From Cydia pomonella (Eukaryota > Arthropoda > Insecta > Lepidoptera > Tortricidae): a stretch of DNA of 64,000 bases. Location of the stretch: NCBI RefSeq assembly GCF_033807575.1, contig NC_084729.1, forward strand, positions 10,044,001 to 10,108,000, in the 5' to 3' direction. The notes beneath the pieces were generated by a model. It was not told the origin of the DNA, ran no database searches, and worked only from the letters and a program-made list of their open reading frames with translations. Shown here one piece after another: positions 23,501 to 34,417 of the stretch; position 1 is the first letter of the stretch; the number at the start of each line of letters is the position of its first letter. The position numbers and the translations under genes were made by a program.

Positions 23501-23676
23501 CGAAAGACAGACGATTTCCTTGCGATGTTTGCGGAAAGGAGTTCAAGATACCGTCTCTATTAAACAAGCACGTAAGAACACACACCGGTGAGAAACCTTA
23601 TCCCTGTGGCACGTGTGAAAAAACATATGCGAAATTGGCGAGTTTAAAGAAACATGAGCTTACACACACCGAATAG
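17553..23676 (+). CDS. Gene C: C2H2 zinc-finger protein with LKQEP repeats (14 fingers)
   Basis: Three exons: 17553-17787, 19451-19570, 22445-23676; 528 residues. Junctions are cata|gtgagt, tttgcag|tttgc, ccaag|gtaaag and gtttcag|atgaa, all phase 1. The ATG at 17553 is chosen over an in-frame GTG three bases upstream. Exon 1 holds VKEE and four tandem 12-residue units built on LKQEP; exon 2 is acidic with one IKVE. From residue 143 there are fourteen C2H2 fingers with mostly TGEKPY linkers. Fingers 2-7 and 9-14 align as a duplicated six-finger block. The fingers are of the CxxCxKxF type, unlike the CSYAS fingers of A and D, so the finger array has a separate ancestry although the N-terminal plan is shared. 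It is probably a nuclear DNA-binding repressor; targets are unknown. Both introns hold antisense retroelement pieces. Confidence 0.9.
17592..17735 (+). repeat. Coding 36-base minisatellite, four units (SUMO-motif repeat)
   Basis: Four units of 36 bases encode EVADLKQEPPDI, EAVGLRQEPPDM, DAAGLKQEPTDM and DAAGLKQESLEE. Units 1, 3 and 4 match psi-K-x-E; unit 2 has Arg in place of the acceptor Lys. Confidence 0.95.
18485..18730 (-). mobile_element. LINE C-terminal fragment (CR1/L2-like)
   Basis: The minus strand encodes FFSNRVVRAWNRLPEDVV followed by SAQNVNHFKNKLDKH, the characteristic end of CR1/L2-group LINE polyproteins. It lies in intron 1 of gene C. Confidence 0.75.
19158..19295. mobile_element. 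TA-target MITE (family M1), uninterrupted copy
   Basis: Bounded by TA; ends cagtcaagtgtaaaaatatg and its partner gcacttgactg. This copy has gggcgtagtaccatattta uninterrupted, the empty form of the site occupied at 52920-53143. Confidence 0.85.
20015..20620 (-). pseudogene. Retroelement-derived C-terminal module, decayed
   Basis: The minus-strand frame reads GLHCKLSAGRLYRH, LEPSGLCAADGKRPDG, TLVPW...WDATCVDPLAPSH and AGAFFAQRLSLEVQRGN. I recognise this as a module found in many invertebrate non-LTR retroelement ORFs. An in-frame stop after LND (near 20470) separates the upstream part from the 136-residue open frame, so it is a relic. It lies antisense in gene C intron 2. Confidence 0.65.
20805..21080. 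repeat. ggttccg-family repeat copy
   Basis: Shares aacggaacccttatagactc, the tcacagccacttttt block and aaacttccaccgaaaattgg with the copy at 8855-9150. It includes a C homopolymer (20952-20961). Confidence 0.65.
21260..21420 (+). mobile_element. RTE/Proto2-like LINE C-terminal scrap
   Basis: Plus-strand codons read RKSGRPRKRWSDDTAG, then DRDEWNKLEEAFTQ and a stop, a typical ending of RTE-group reverse transcriptase ORFs. It is in gene C intron 2 in gene orientation. Confidence 0.65.
21860..22200. other. Gene C intron 2, unclassified
   Basis: Contains gcgaagccgcgggtataagc (about 21876-21895), a motif I know from ends of common lepidopteran repeats. The 101-codon minus-strand frame here shows no domain or coding bias. 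Confidence 0.3.
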
Positions 23677-23751
23677 GGTTTACAATGTAAATGTATTACA
23701 GTAGCTCGATATGATTGCCATTTGATAATGAAGCAATGAAGTCCTCTGCAG

Positions 23752-23832
23752 TTGCAGGCGTACATAGGCTACGGAGACTGCTTACCATCAGGCGGGCCGT
23801 ATGCTTGTTTGCCACCGACGTAGTATAAAAAA
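23752..23832 (+). repeat. Family S short repeat, 3' part
   Basis: Runs from caggcgtacataggctacgg to gccaccgacgtagtat plus a run of seven A. It lies about 75 bases after the gene C stop, probably within its 3' UTR. Confidence 0.75.
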
Positions 23833-24033
23833 ATCCACAATTAAATAATGATGTAAATACAAAAACAAATGATAGCGATAGATTTAAGTTTTGTAAATAT
23901 AGTTGTAAGGTTATTTGATTTCTTTGTATAATAGACTCGTTAGTGGTACAGTCAAAAGATTTAATTTGTGACGAATTTCGTATTCGTACCTTGTTACAGT
24001 GACAAACAACACGAAAGTCGCTATAGTATTTGC

Positions 24034-24597
24034 ATTCCTATTTGCATTATTTGACACATGTCACTCAACAGCACTATAACGTAAAATGTCTTCTACATCG
24101 AAATCACAAAGGAAGACAATTGCACTGCGAACGTTTACGTACTACGTCTTTTTTTTTACTTTAGGGTTGGCCGGACACCACCGTTATGAATTTGTAGTTG
24201 TCTAAGTAAATCGATATGAATTTTTCATTTTAGGTCGCAACGATGAATTATTCAATTTATTATATTTTCTTAAACATTATTTCTTACAAAAAAATGTATC
24301 TAAAAACTGTTTTAACACACGTCTAGAAAAAAACGTAAACTAGTTATATTTATTTTAGGAATACGTAGTGTATCGATTTCTAAACGATCCGGTTGACGTT
24401 TGAAAATAACATGTTGTATTGGTGCAGTTCATCGTAGCTTTATTTAAATCTCAAATAAAATTCATTAAAAGTCCCAATTCGATACCTTAGTCTAGGTGCT
24501 ATCCAATCGTAATCGCTTACTGTTTCAATCGATTTGGGTTAGTTCCATCTCTATAAACGTCAGTTACAATGTGTCAAATACCGCAAATAGGAATGAC
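24034..24597. repeat. Candidate inverted-repeat element
   Basis: cattcctatttgcattatt plus tgacacat at 24034-24060 recurs in reverse at 24570-24597 (tgtcaaataccgcaaatagg). The body is AT-rich and non-coding. No target duplication was resolved. Confidence 0.4.
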
Positions 24598-24929
24598 TCC
24601 ACCGACCACTGTCTATGACCGTAATAAGATTCATATACTAGCCGTGTCTTATCCGACCTCGACATTGGCAGAATCATCAACACCTTGATGGAGCCATAAC
24701 ACGAAAAATTGATTGAAATACTATAGAGACCTCGTCATCATACTATTGTCACAGAGACAAGGTACGAAATGGGTCACAAATCCTCCTCCCTGGGTCCTCT
24801 GAAGTTGTGAACTCTTGTAGTGTGAATCAATTTAAAAACAATCTTGACAGACTATCTAAGCAGTGAAATCGTGCTAAGTGAACTCTGATTTAGACGTACC
24901 AGCATCAGCTGCCGGTCTAAAACTAAATA

Positions 24930-26267
24930 CAGTGGCGTAGCATGGGGGGGGCGGAGGGTGCGGTCCGCACCGGGCGGCACTTTGCCGGGGGCGGCGCTGC
25001 GGAGGTGTCAGTAAAAAAAAAAAATTAATTTTTTTTTTTTTTTAATATAAAAAAAAAGTTAATTTCTTCCAGTGTTTTTTTCGTCATTTTTTTTGTTACC
25101 AAATCCGGGTACCTATGCAGGTTCTATGCATGGGTGATGCAAGCACAAGGTTTCTCAATAACTATTATTTAGGAAACTTATTTCGTTTCAATGTTATTTT
25201 AAATAAATGTCTCCTTACGCATTCTTTGTACTTCACCGTAATACGGCAATGACAGACCGTCGTTTCACATGACTTTGAGTAAAAAGCAAGATATAAAAAC
25301 AAGCTTGCGAATTAGCGAATTGCTGCAGCTGCCCCAATTTTTCGATTTCGCGGCTTCTCGTATGAAACTAGGCAGTATATACTAATATAATATTTTGGTA
25401 AACGGCCTTTTGAGCTAAAAGATACTGGTAGAAAAACATCAAAGATACGCGTTACGCGTACATTGTTGCAACACGAATTACACCTTGGAGGCAATCGACA
25501 GCATTTTTTGCTTACAGAAAATAATGATTTAACGATTACCGATGACTGTTTCATTGGATATATTCACAAAGTTAGCGAGTAAAAAGATTAAAAAAAAAAA
25601 ATTTAAACGGTGTTTCGTGTCAACTATACTGCTCAAAAAGTTAGATACCCGGAACGAGTCCTTTACTCCTTTGGTGGGCGGCAGCTGGCGAGCCTATTGC
25701 ACTTATTACATAGTAATAGAAGACAATGTAATAACATAACGTATTAGTGATTCAGTAATGCTAGTTGTGAGAGGAGCTTTTCGAAACTGAAATTGATCAA
25801 AAATTACTTGCGATCTACAATGAGTACGCTGAGATTAACTAATCTAGCTATATTGTCGATCGAACAAGACCTCACTGATGCAATCGATATTGAAAGTGTG
25901 ATCAAAAACTTTGCTGAAAGGAAGACTAGAAAAGTTAAATTTTAATCTTTCAGTTCAGTTGAGGTCGTTGAGGAGTTGAGCTTAGAATGATACTCGTGCG
26001 TAAAATAGCGTTCGTGAAGTAGGCGATTTCTCCATTATTCAGATTATTCTATTAAGTTTTCTCTGTAATGTTTCTAAGTGATATTCTACCTTCTATTCTA
26101 TGTCAAAAAATGTTAATTTCACTTTTCAATTCAATAAATTATTCAATAAAACTAATAAAAGTACTCTTTTTACACCATGCCCAAATTTTTTATAATGGAT
26201 GACAAAAATAAGAGGGCGGCAAATTTGGGATCCGCCCCGGGTGCGAGTGACCTATGCTACGCCACTG
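24930..26267 (+). mobile_element. hAT element with decayed transposase and exact 8-base target duplication
   Basis: Terminal inverted repeats cagtggcgtagcat and atgctacgccactg; duplication actaaata at 24922-24929 and 26268-26275. From 25754 to 25945 the plus strand encodes CERSFSKLKLIKNYLR and LRLTNLAILSIE, the dimerisation region at the end of hAT transposases of the zf-MYM-associated type. The upstream part of the transposase is too eroded or deleted to follow. A longer non-coding relative with the same ends is at 56091-57571. Confidence 0.92.
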
Positions 26268-26415
26268 ACTAAATAATAATAACAAATTAAATCTTTTAAC
26301 TGTACAGCCAAGGAATTTAATTTCCAACCCACCTAAGGTTAAATATCGTACAGCAAACTGTCACCATGACAGCTGGCTAGAGCATGACGTTCCTTTGACA
26401 TTCGTAATTCTCGAC

Positions 26416-26685
26416 TATGGAAGGTAAAGGCAAGGAACAGAAACTCCTTAGACAGAATTGTTGCAAAAGTGTCCAGCTGTCAGCTATAAATAATAGTTCT
26501 GAATCTCTCCAGAGTAGCGCTAGAGTAGCTAAGAACCTAGGCGTTATTGACGGAGTGAAGCGCGCTGTCTATGATTCGTTTTTTTTTCTCAAGTATTCTA
26601 GGTATTGTAGCGCCACCTATTTATGGTTTTTTTTCGGTCAATTTTTGGTATATGGAGATTTTGTTCCTTGCCTTCACCTTCCATA
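26416..26685. mobile_element. MITE family T, copy 3
   Basis: Ends tatggaaggtaaagg and its complement; flanks ttctcgac (26408-26415) and ttttcgac (26686-26693) match at 7 of 8. It is in opposite internal orientation to copy 1. Confidence 0.85.
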
Positions 26686-26693
26686 TTTTCGAC

Positions 26694-27337
26694 CTTAATG
26701 TATTGCGAATGTCCAACAACATTTCAACCTAATTAAACTCCCAATGGGAATTAAATTCCTTGACTGTCCCCACTGTCTATGGAATAAGATTTTTATGTAC
26801 ATACATTTTTTATAAATAAATAATTTAATTTAAATCCAGCACCGTTCTCTTTCCACATTATCCAGTCATCTTTTTTTTTAAATATGACTTTTTTAAAGGG
26901 AAGGTGATTCTCGATTTTTATGCATTTTTAAAGAATTTAAGTTTCCATAGCTACGCTAATAAATACGCTAATGGAGGTAAACAATGTATTATTCAAGAAA
27001 GAAGTTTTTGGAAGCTTTTGGTCGCAGACTGTACTTTTTTTACTACGGGCACAATTCTAAAAACCCCAAACACAGGTTGCGTTGTTTCATCAGAGTTCCT
27101 ATGGCTACCTCCTGTCTCCATCATCAGATCAGCTCGATGGTACCATAATATTGCATTGTCACCCGACTTACATATGTATGCAAATTTTCAGCTCAAACGG
27201 AAATTATCTTATGTCATCTCGCTTAGTGTGGTAGGGCACAGCACAGCGGATGTCATTCCAGAACTAGAGCAGAGCCCGACTGGAGCCTTACAGAAAACCG
27301 CAGCCAAATAATACTAGACCCTACTCATAGTGTTGTG
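26694..27337. repeat. Intergenic repeat shared with 39320-39510
   Basis: 27030-27215 is, in reverse, nearly the same as 39320-39510 (shared blocks tgcatacatatgtaagtc and atctgatgatggagacagg). The rest has no recognised feature. The 135-codon frame across it is not a gene. Confidence 0.6.
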
Positions 27338-27449
27338 TTCCTGCCGGTGAGTAAGGTTGCCAGAGCTCAACGAGAGTGCGGAGTGTTAGGGTCGGCAACG
27401 CGCAGGAAACTCCCCTGGCGTTGCAGGCGTACATAAGCTACGGAAACGC
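27338..27449 (+). repeat. Family S short repeat, 5' part
   Basis: Begins gccggtgagtaaggttgcca and stops after caggcgtacataagctacgg; the 3' third and A-tail are missing. Confidence 0.7.
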
Positions 27450-27782
27450 TGCAAGCAAGTATTTAGGTCAAATTTAGCTTCCAAGATTTGACACTAACGA
27501 AATAACATACTCACAGGGCATTTTAAATAAAAGCTTATAAAAATAGCAAAATAAATTGATAAATACGTAAAACAACTATGAGGAAAATTATTCAGGATAT
27601 ATTTTACAAGAACATTATTTCGGAACGAATAAATACACAGACGAGCAAAGTTACAAGTAAATAAGTAGGTATATAATGTAGGGCTTAACTTGGCACACCC
27701 ATTTGCTGGCTGAATACACTGTTCTTTGAAATGTATTTGACAACATCTACTTGACTGTATTCTAGCAAATAAATGATTTGAT

Positions 27783-28450
27783 ATTTGAAATCGGGACTGA
27801 TTTCGGGGCCGGATATCAGGAAGTGTGGATGTAATTGGCGCTTAACATGGAATATGCACATCGGTGCGGATATCAGACCCGACTTCGGGCCGGAGAAATA
27901 ATAATTTCCGTTTCACCAAATATCAGCACATCGTTTACAATATTTGAAAGTTAATATGCAAAACTATCAAACATTTATTGCAAATAGTTTGTCTCGTATT
28001 TTTTTACATTTCAAATATTGTTAACGATGTTCCGTGAAACAGAAAACGATTATCAGGCCCGACATCAGGGCTGACTTCGGGGAGTGTGGATGTAAAGCGC
28101 CAATTACATCCACACTTTATCAGGCCTGAAATCAAACCCGGTTTCGGGCCTGAGAAATAATATTTTTCCGTTTTACCAAATATCAGCACATCGTTTACAA
28201 TATTTGAAATGTAAAAAAATGGTTCATATGCGAAAATGTCATACATTGAACATTTTTGGCAATTAGAAATGTGACGATTACACAAGAAAAGTATGGGTTG
28301 CGACCTGCAAGTCGGCACTCCGTTGTCAAATGTCGAGCGAGCAGCTATTTTTTACATATCAAATATTGTTTACGATGTGCTGATTTTCCGTAAAACGGAA
28401 AATGATTATCAGGCCCGAAATCGGGAAGGGTAGATGTAATTGGCATTTAA
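27783..28450. mobile_element. Two adjacent family P palindromic MITEs
   Basis: The first (to about 28097) and second (about 28098-28450) each have ends reading gtgtggatgtaattgg or its complement, tatcggg/cccgat blocks, and inner arms cgttttccgtttcac / tatcagcacatcg / acaatatttgaaatgtaaaa. The second carries extra bases (about 28265-28340) in its loop. Confidence 0.75.
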
Positions 28451-28749
28451 TTGGTGCTTAAAATCCAAACAAGAAAAAATATATTGCAGAATATGAACCA
28501 TGTATGTCTATGGAACAAAATAATATAATACTCAAACGAACGAAACGAAATCAATTATCCTATTTATGACAAGGCAGTATGGCTTAGAGCTTTAGCCTGT
28601 CCAGATTGACAAAAAAAACGAAAACAACGAAATGTCATAAATCGAAATGTCATTAGTGTCAATTGAATTACTGAAATTGGAATTTGTTGTATTTTACTCT
28701 TTCTATTTAATTAACATTCTAAACGTAAAAAGAACCGTATTAGTTGACA

Positions 28750-31700
28750 ATGGAGTCTTCAGCGCATGAGAAAGTTAACATAAAGTCTGAGTCCGTAAGG
28801 GACGATGTCTGCATGAAAGATCTGTTGTCGTGTTCAGATATTCATATAAAGGCCGAGCGTACGTCTGATGATGACATTGAAGTGAAGCCCTCATTGAATG
28901 AGTCGATAGATGTAAGAAACGAAGGCGTGTGTGTTAAAGAGTCTACGTGGTATGATGTGTCTGTAACTGTAAAAGAGGAGCCATCCTGCTCAGACGTAAT
29001 TGTAAAAGTCGAGCCTTTAGATGTGTTTATGACGGACGAACGTTCAGAGAATGACTGTCATTTAGAAAAGACATCCGTGACTGTAAAAGTAGAACCATCA
29101 AAGTCAGGTGTGGCTGTAAAGGATTGTGAGAAACTGGAGGGCATACAAGCGGGGCTGTACACCGATCATGCAGTTAAAGATGAGCTGGTGCGTGGCCCTG
29201 AGCTGGTGGAGCAGCAAGTCTGTGCAGCTGAAGGTAAAACTTTTAATTTTTTAAAGTATAGGCAGAATGAGTTCAAGAGACATATTTTTTCTTTTCAATG
29301 ATTAAAGTTACACTCATTTTAAAACAATATTCTGTTAGGTTACCAATGTTAAGAGGGAATGTGGTATACATGCTGCCATACAAAAAGAGAAAATGTGTTT
29401 CCACTTCTAAATATTTTCCATTTTCCATGATTTTTTAGTTATGTTTTTGACACAATGGAAAACTAGGTTTATAGGTTTTCCATGTTTCAATATTTGCAAT
29501 ACAATTTTTTTTTATTTTAAAGCGGACCTATAAACCTAGAATATATGCTGAAGTGATCAACATCAATATCAAAGTGGTTTGCTAAGATTTAGTTTTATGT
29601 CGGTGACAAAAAAGCATATGGCCTGCCTGATGGTAAGCAGTCTCCGTAGCCTATGTATGCCTGAAACTCAAGAGGAGTTAAATGCATGTTGCCGAGCCTA
29701 ACACTCCGCACCCTTGTTGAGCTCTGGCAACCAACTCTGTTTTCTCCTGAAATGGAATTTCATAGAAAAAGTATTGTTATTTTGCGAGAATCGCAAAGCT
29801 ATGCATCCCTCTTAACCATGAAGACTATTTTATAATCTTTAAAATATTTGTCAAATCTGGATAATACCTACAAACATAGTAGTTTCGTCCCCTGGACATT
29901 TTTTGCGAGGCCCACTTCGGAATAGGGACGGAGTCTAGACAAGCCGTTAGTACATGTTTGACTCCAAAAAATAGTTTAGGTACATGACTGTATCGCTGCA
30001 AGAGTAGCCAACCCTCCACCCCCCCTTGTCACGCAAAATAGGCGCCAGTCGTCGAGTTGCGGAAAATCGCCCGTACTACAATACAATACAATGACTGTAT
30101 CGCTGACAATTCTCCCTTCTCCATAATTTCGCAGTGCATTAGTATATACTGTAATGCTGTGTAATTTTGTTGTTGTTAAAAAAATAATTATACCCCTGCA
30201 GCTTGGAATACTACCAAATACACAATTACCTGCTATTCAAAAAAAGCTGTGAATAGCCGGGTCCACACAAAGCGAGCACGTACGTGCTCGCTCGCTCGCT
30301 CTGTGTGGACCCGGCTATTGGTCACTATAAGCTCTGATGGGCCTAAATAAAATTCTATATGTATAAAATCTTCCGCGGCATTACGATATTTAACGACGTC
30401 AAGCTGTGGGCTGTACAGTTGAGTTGCTTGCGGAACAATATATTTTTAAATTTTAGTCTACATTCTAGTTTACTGAAATTACCGTTCTAGTTTGCCGAAT
30501 GTTAAACCAGCCGAAACTAAGATACTTTTGAATAATGAATGCTTAGATAAAGCACTGTTTCTTGGTTTAACATTGGACAAAAATCTACAATGGAGTCCTC
30601 ATATAAGAACGCTAGCAAACAAATTAAGTTCCGCCGCTTACGCCGTTAGGAAAATCAGGCAATTGACTAATGTTGAGACAGCTCGCCTTGTCTATTATAG
30701 TTATTTTCATATGGTACTCTGGTTTGGGGCAAAGCAGCTGACATACAAACTATATTTGTCTTATGAAAGAGAGCCATTCGTTCTATATATAACTTAAGAG
30801 CACATGAATAATTAAGAGAACTTTTTAAAGAAATTAATATTTTAACTGTAGCTTCCCAATACATTTATGATTGTATTATTTATGTTGTTAAGAACCTAGA
30901 CTTCTTCCCTAAGAATTCAGATGTCCATAACTATAACACTAGAAATAAAAATAAGCTTTCTATCAGAAAGTTTCGTGTCTGCATAGTACAAAAGTCATTC
31001 GTTAGGCAATGCATTCATTTTTATAACAAGTTACCTGACGATGCTTTAAGATTACCCTTACTTAAAGAAGTCATTGATGTTGAAGGCTTATTACAGAGTC
31101 GAGGACTACTTGACAGACTAACATGCATGGTCTAAACCAGAAACTGTCAAAAGAAGTAGCAATTAAAATCATTGTACTATGTGTATATGTTAAATCATTA
31201 TATAGATTACACAGCTCAGGTAAGAAAGCACATCAAATATTTTTTGTAGGTATAGACTTATATAATGCATATTCTCATTTCTTTATTAATTTAATTTTTC
31301 TTTTGTACGAATTCGATATGTTTTCTGAAAGAGCTACGTATTTGTATGATTTTATATGACATACATATATATATATATTTATCAATTTTCTATGAAGATA
31401 AGTAGCTACTGTATGTAATTGCATGATTTCTATAGTAATCTAAATTGTATTTTATTTTTCTTATTTAATGCATGTTAATTATAAAATGTAGTGTTTTGAA
31501 AAGATGTGTCCCGCCGAGTTTCTTGCCGGTCCATATTGGGATACCCTCCTCCAATTGAGGGGGGATTTAAATCTTCTCGGGTCAGAGGTGTAGGGTTAGA
31601 GCCGGTGTAGCTTTATTTGACGTTCATAAGCGCATTTTAATATGCCTACTTGAATAGTAAACTATCTTTATCTTATCTTATCTTTACTTAATACTCAACA

Positions 31701-33602
31701 TTTTATTGCAAATTCACAAAGTAGTTGTACCGGTGGTAAACTTATAAGCTAAGTCTTTGTGAACCCTGTTGGGCACTGCAATATTATTTACAATTCCAAG
31801 GAGAGTTTTAATTTAAATGTCATTTGTCATTTATTATTCAAAACATTAAGTTATTATATTAACAAGAACAAATAATCTATATAAAAATAATATAATAAAA
31901 TGCCTCTTTATTTTCTTATCAACTACTTACACACACAATAATCTATAGATATTATTAAATTATATGGATTTCATTGAACTTCATCGTCATAGTGAACACG
32001 ACACCACATATTAGCACAATTTTCTGTTCCTTTATATATTAATTATATAATGATTTATGTTCTTTTTTGTGCTAATAAATTCTTCTTATCTTATCATCTC
32101 TTTATACATAGAGTAGAACCTCGATTAACCGAAGTAATTGGCCGAGACTAGTTCATTTCGCATTAATCCGATCCTATTCTGTAGGTACAATATAATATAA
32201 GCGCAATTTCATCGTATGTCCTACAAATTTTACAAATTTAATTCTATATAACAAATGCCTCCAGTCGGGTTAAGGGTGTCCGCCTTGCTGGCGCGGGTGA
32301 GCCAGACCACGGCCGGACCCGGGCGCGTGAGGCGGGTTTTACCAACAATGACACCCGCGCGCCAGCTTAAAAAAAATCCTTCGTTTGTTACTTCGTTTTC
32401 CACGTATCACAAACTAGTCACACTTTAACTAAGAGTTACTTATACTGTTAGTAATGTGAAGGTGTGTTGTTGCAGGGCAAACATCACAGGGGGACCAAAA
32501 CGACACATACGAGACTTACCGATGTGACCACTGCAGTTTCACAACGCTCAAAAAGAACGCTCTAGAGATTCACGCAAGCAAACACAACAGCGAGAACCTC
32601 TACCGCTGCGAGCACTGTAACTACACATCCAAAAAGAGAACCCATCTCCAAAGTCATTTAATAATGCACACTGACGAAAAGCCATTCAAATGTGGTCAAT
32701 GTAGTTTTTCTACTAAACGAAAACCTGCCTTAAGAGTCCATGAATTGATACATTCTGAAGAAAAGCCACTCAAATGCGACCAATGCAGTTTTTCTACTAA
32801 CCGAAAACCTAACTTACGAGCCCATGAGTTAACACATTCTGCAGAAAAGCCATTCAAGTGTGACCAATGCAGTTATGCTTGTGTAGGGAAAAGTAAGTTA
32901 AATCGTCATAAAAAAATACATTCAGGTGAAAAACCGTACAAATGTAGCCAATGTAGTTATGCTAGTATTAAAAAAGACAATTTACTATGTCATGAAATGA
33001 AGCACACTGGTGAGAAGCCTCATAAGTGTAACTATTGTAGTTTTGCCACTATCAGACTGTCTGATTTAAAAACCCACGAAAGGAAACACACCGGTGAAAA
33101 GCCGTATAAATGTGGTCAGTGTAGTTATGCTTGTACACAAATAAGTAGTTTAAAGTCTCACGAAAGAATACATAGTGGAGAAAAACCATTCAAATGTACT
33201 TATTGTAGTTTTACTAGCAGACAACAAAGTGAACTACGAATTCATAAGATGAAACATACTGGTGAAAAGCCATACAAATGTGACCTATGTAGTTGTGCGT
33301 ATAGAAAAGTATGTCAATTAAAACTCCATGTAAAAACACATACAGGAGACAAGCCTTACAAATGTGGCCACTGTAGCTATGCTTCTAGCAAATTAGTAAA
33401 TGTACAACGCCATGAAATGAAACACAGCGGGGAGAAACCATACAAGTGTGATCAGTGTAGTTTTGCCAGTGAAGAGAAAAATAAGTTAACACTTCACATT
33501 AGAAAACATACTGGAGAAAAGCCGTTCAAATGTGGGCAGTGTAGTTACACAGCTGCCCGGAAGATTTACTTAGTTCATCATGAAAAGATACACACTAAAT
33601 AG
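28750..33602 (+). CDS. Gene D: C2H2 zinc-finger protein with SUMO-motif N-terminus (13 fingers)
   Basis: Two exons, 28750-29233 and 32476-33602; 536 residues. Donor gctgaag|gtaaaa, acceptor ttgttgcag, phase 1, joining to Gly. The ATG at 28750 is preferred to an in-frame TTG six bases upstream. Exon 1 (161 residues) is acidic with IKSE, IKAE, VKEEP and two VKVEP motifs, then GLYTDHAVKDEL near its end. Exon 2 holds thirteen tandem C2H2 fingers from residue 176, with the CSYA/CSFA signature after the second cysteine and TGEKPYKC linkers; the first finger pair has a looser linker (NSENLYRC). The architecture, junction phase, GLYxDHxVxDEL motif and finger style match gene A, so they are close paralogues in opposite orientation. 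An attaaa lies near 33675. The 3.2-kb intron holds a decayed LINE and a small hairpin. Confidence 0.92.
29595..29735 (-). repeat. Family S short repeat in gene D intron
   Basis: Nearly complete copy in reverse: tcggtgacaaaaaagcatat at the left, gagctctggcaacc at the right. Confidence 0.75.
30252..30320. repeat. Short near-perfect hairpin from the ggcgggtccacacag MITE family
   Basis: aatagccgggtccacacaaa pairs with ctgtgtggacccggctatt, with a core of cgctcg repeats. It looks like an extreme internal deletion of the MITE at 12153-12405. Confidence 0.75.
30480..31690 (+). mobile_element. Decayed CR1/Jockey-type LINE 3' part
   Basis: The frame starting at 30492 encodes FLGLTLDKNLQWSPH and VRKIRQLTNVETARLVYYS; after a small deletion and two stops the C-terminal part (NYNTRNKNKL, then FYNKLPDDALRLPLL) continues to about 31115. 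The 3' UTR (31500-31665, cccgccgagtttcttgccgg) ends in ttatc repeats. The same 3' UTR occurs at 55979-57650. It lies in the gene D intron in the gene's orientation. Confidence 0.8.
31691..32475. other. Gene D intron, 3' part
   Basis: No gene. 32105-32140 (gtagaacctcgattaaccga) resembles a pogo/Tigger terminal repeat, but its partner end is not visible. A GC-rich patch at 32275-32365 has complementary gctggcgcgggtg and acacccgcgcgccagc and could form a hairpin. Confidence 0.4.
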
Positions 33603-34189
33603 AATATTGTATTTCTTTATTTAACATACTATAAATGAAATAATATTTTGTACATGATCATTTCATAATTTGAGATTAAAATATTTCTATGTTTCATACT
33701 TTTTAGAGTGCGAGTTTTCAGTAGTCGGACTTTAGTTTTTGAACTTCATTTTTATGTAATTAAACTTTTTGAAGGCGCCCAGCACAATGTCGCGCGCTTC
33801 GCCCGACTTCTTTGTGTAAGAGCATTGAAGGCGCCGGGCGCTCGCCCGACTTTATTGACGTAAGTTGTGAGCCTTCAGTGCCCTGCGTCACCGCAGCGCG
33901 CTCCGTACGTCGATGTTCGCCCGACAACATCAACATCCGTGTATGGGCGCCGTGGGCTCTCGCCACACACACAAATAAATAAAGATATAAAAACGGAATA
34001 TTTTTCCGTTTCACGGAATATCAGCACATTTTTTACAATATTTGCATGTAAAAAATACTTTGTCTCTAATTGCCAAAAATGTTCAATGTTTGATATTTTT
34101 GCATATGAACCATTTTTTTACATTTCAAATACTGTTAACGATGGGCTGATATTTCATGAAACGGAAAACGATTATCAGGGGGCCTAACG

Positions 34190-34308
34190 CTAAAACCGAA
34201 ATTCGCAAATTGCGGGGATCTTTCTCTTTTACTCTCACTAAGACGTAATTAGAGTGACAGAGAAAAATGCCCGCAATTTACGAACTTTCGATTTTCGTGG
34301 TTTCAGCC
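34190..34308. mobile_element. Palindromic MITE with aaattcgcaaattgcg ends
   Basis: Arms aaaccgaaattcgcaaattg and tttacgaactttcgattttc are imperfect complements around a core with ctctcactaagacgtaatta. A second copy (56273-56391) lies in the hAT element at 56091. Confidence 0.65.
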
Positions 34309-34417
34309 CAGGCCCGATAACGGGACTGACTTCGGGCTCGATATCGGGAAGTGTGGATGTAATTGTAACACTATCAGGCCCGACGTCGGGCCCGTGCAAG
34401 AGAATATTTCTGTTTAT

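Noticed and set aside
32105..32200. Pogo/Tigger-like terminal repeat
   Set aside because: Only one end resembles the family; no partner end, TA duplication or transposase could be found.
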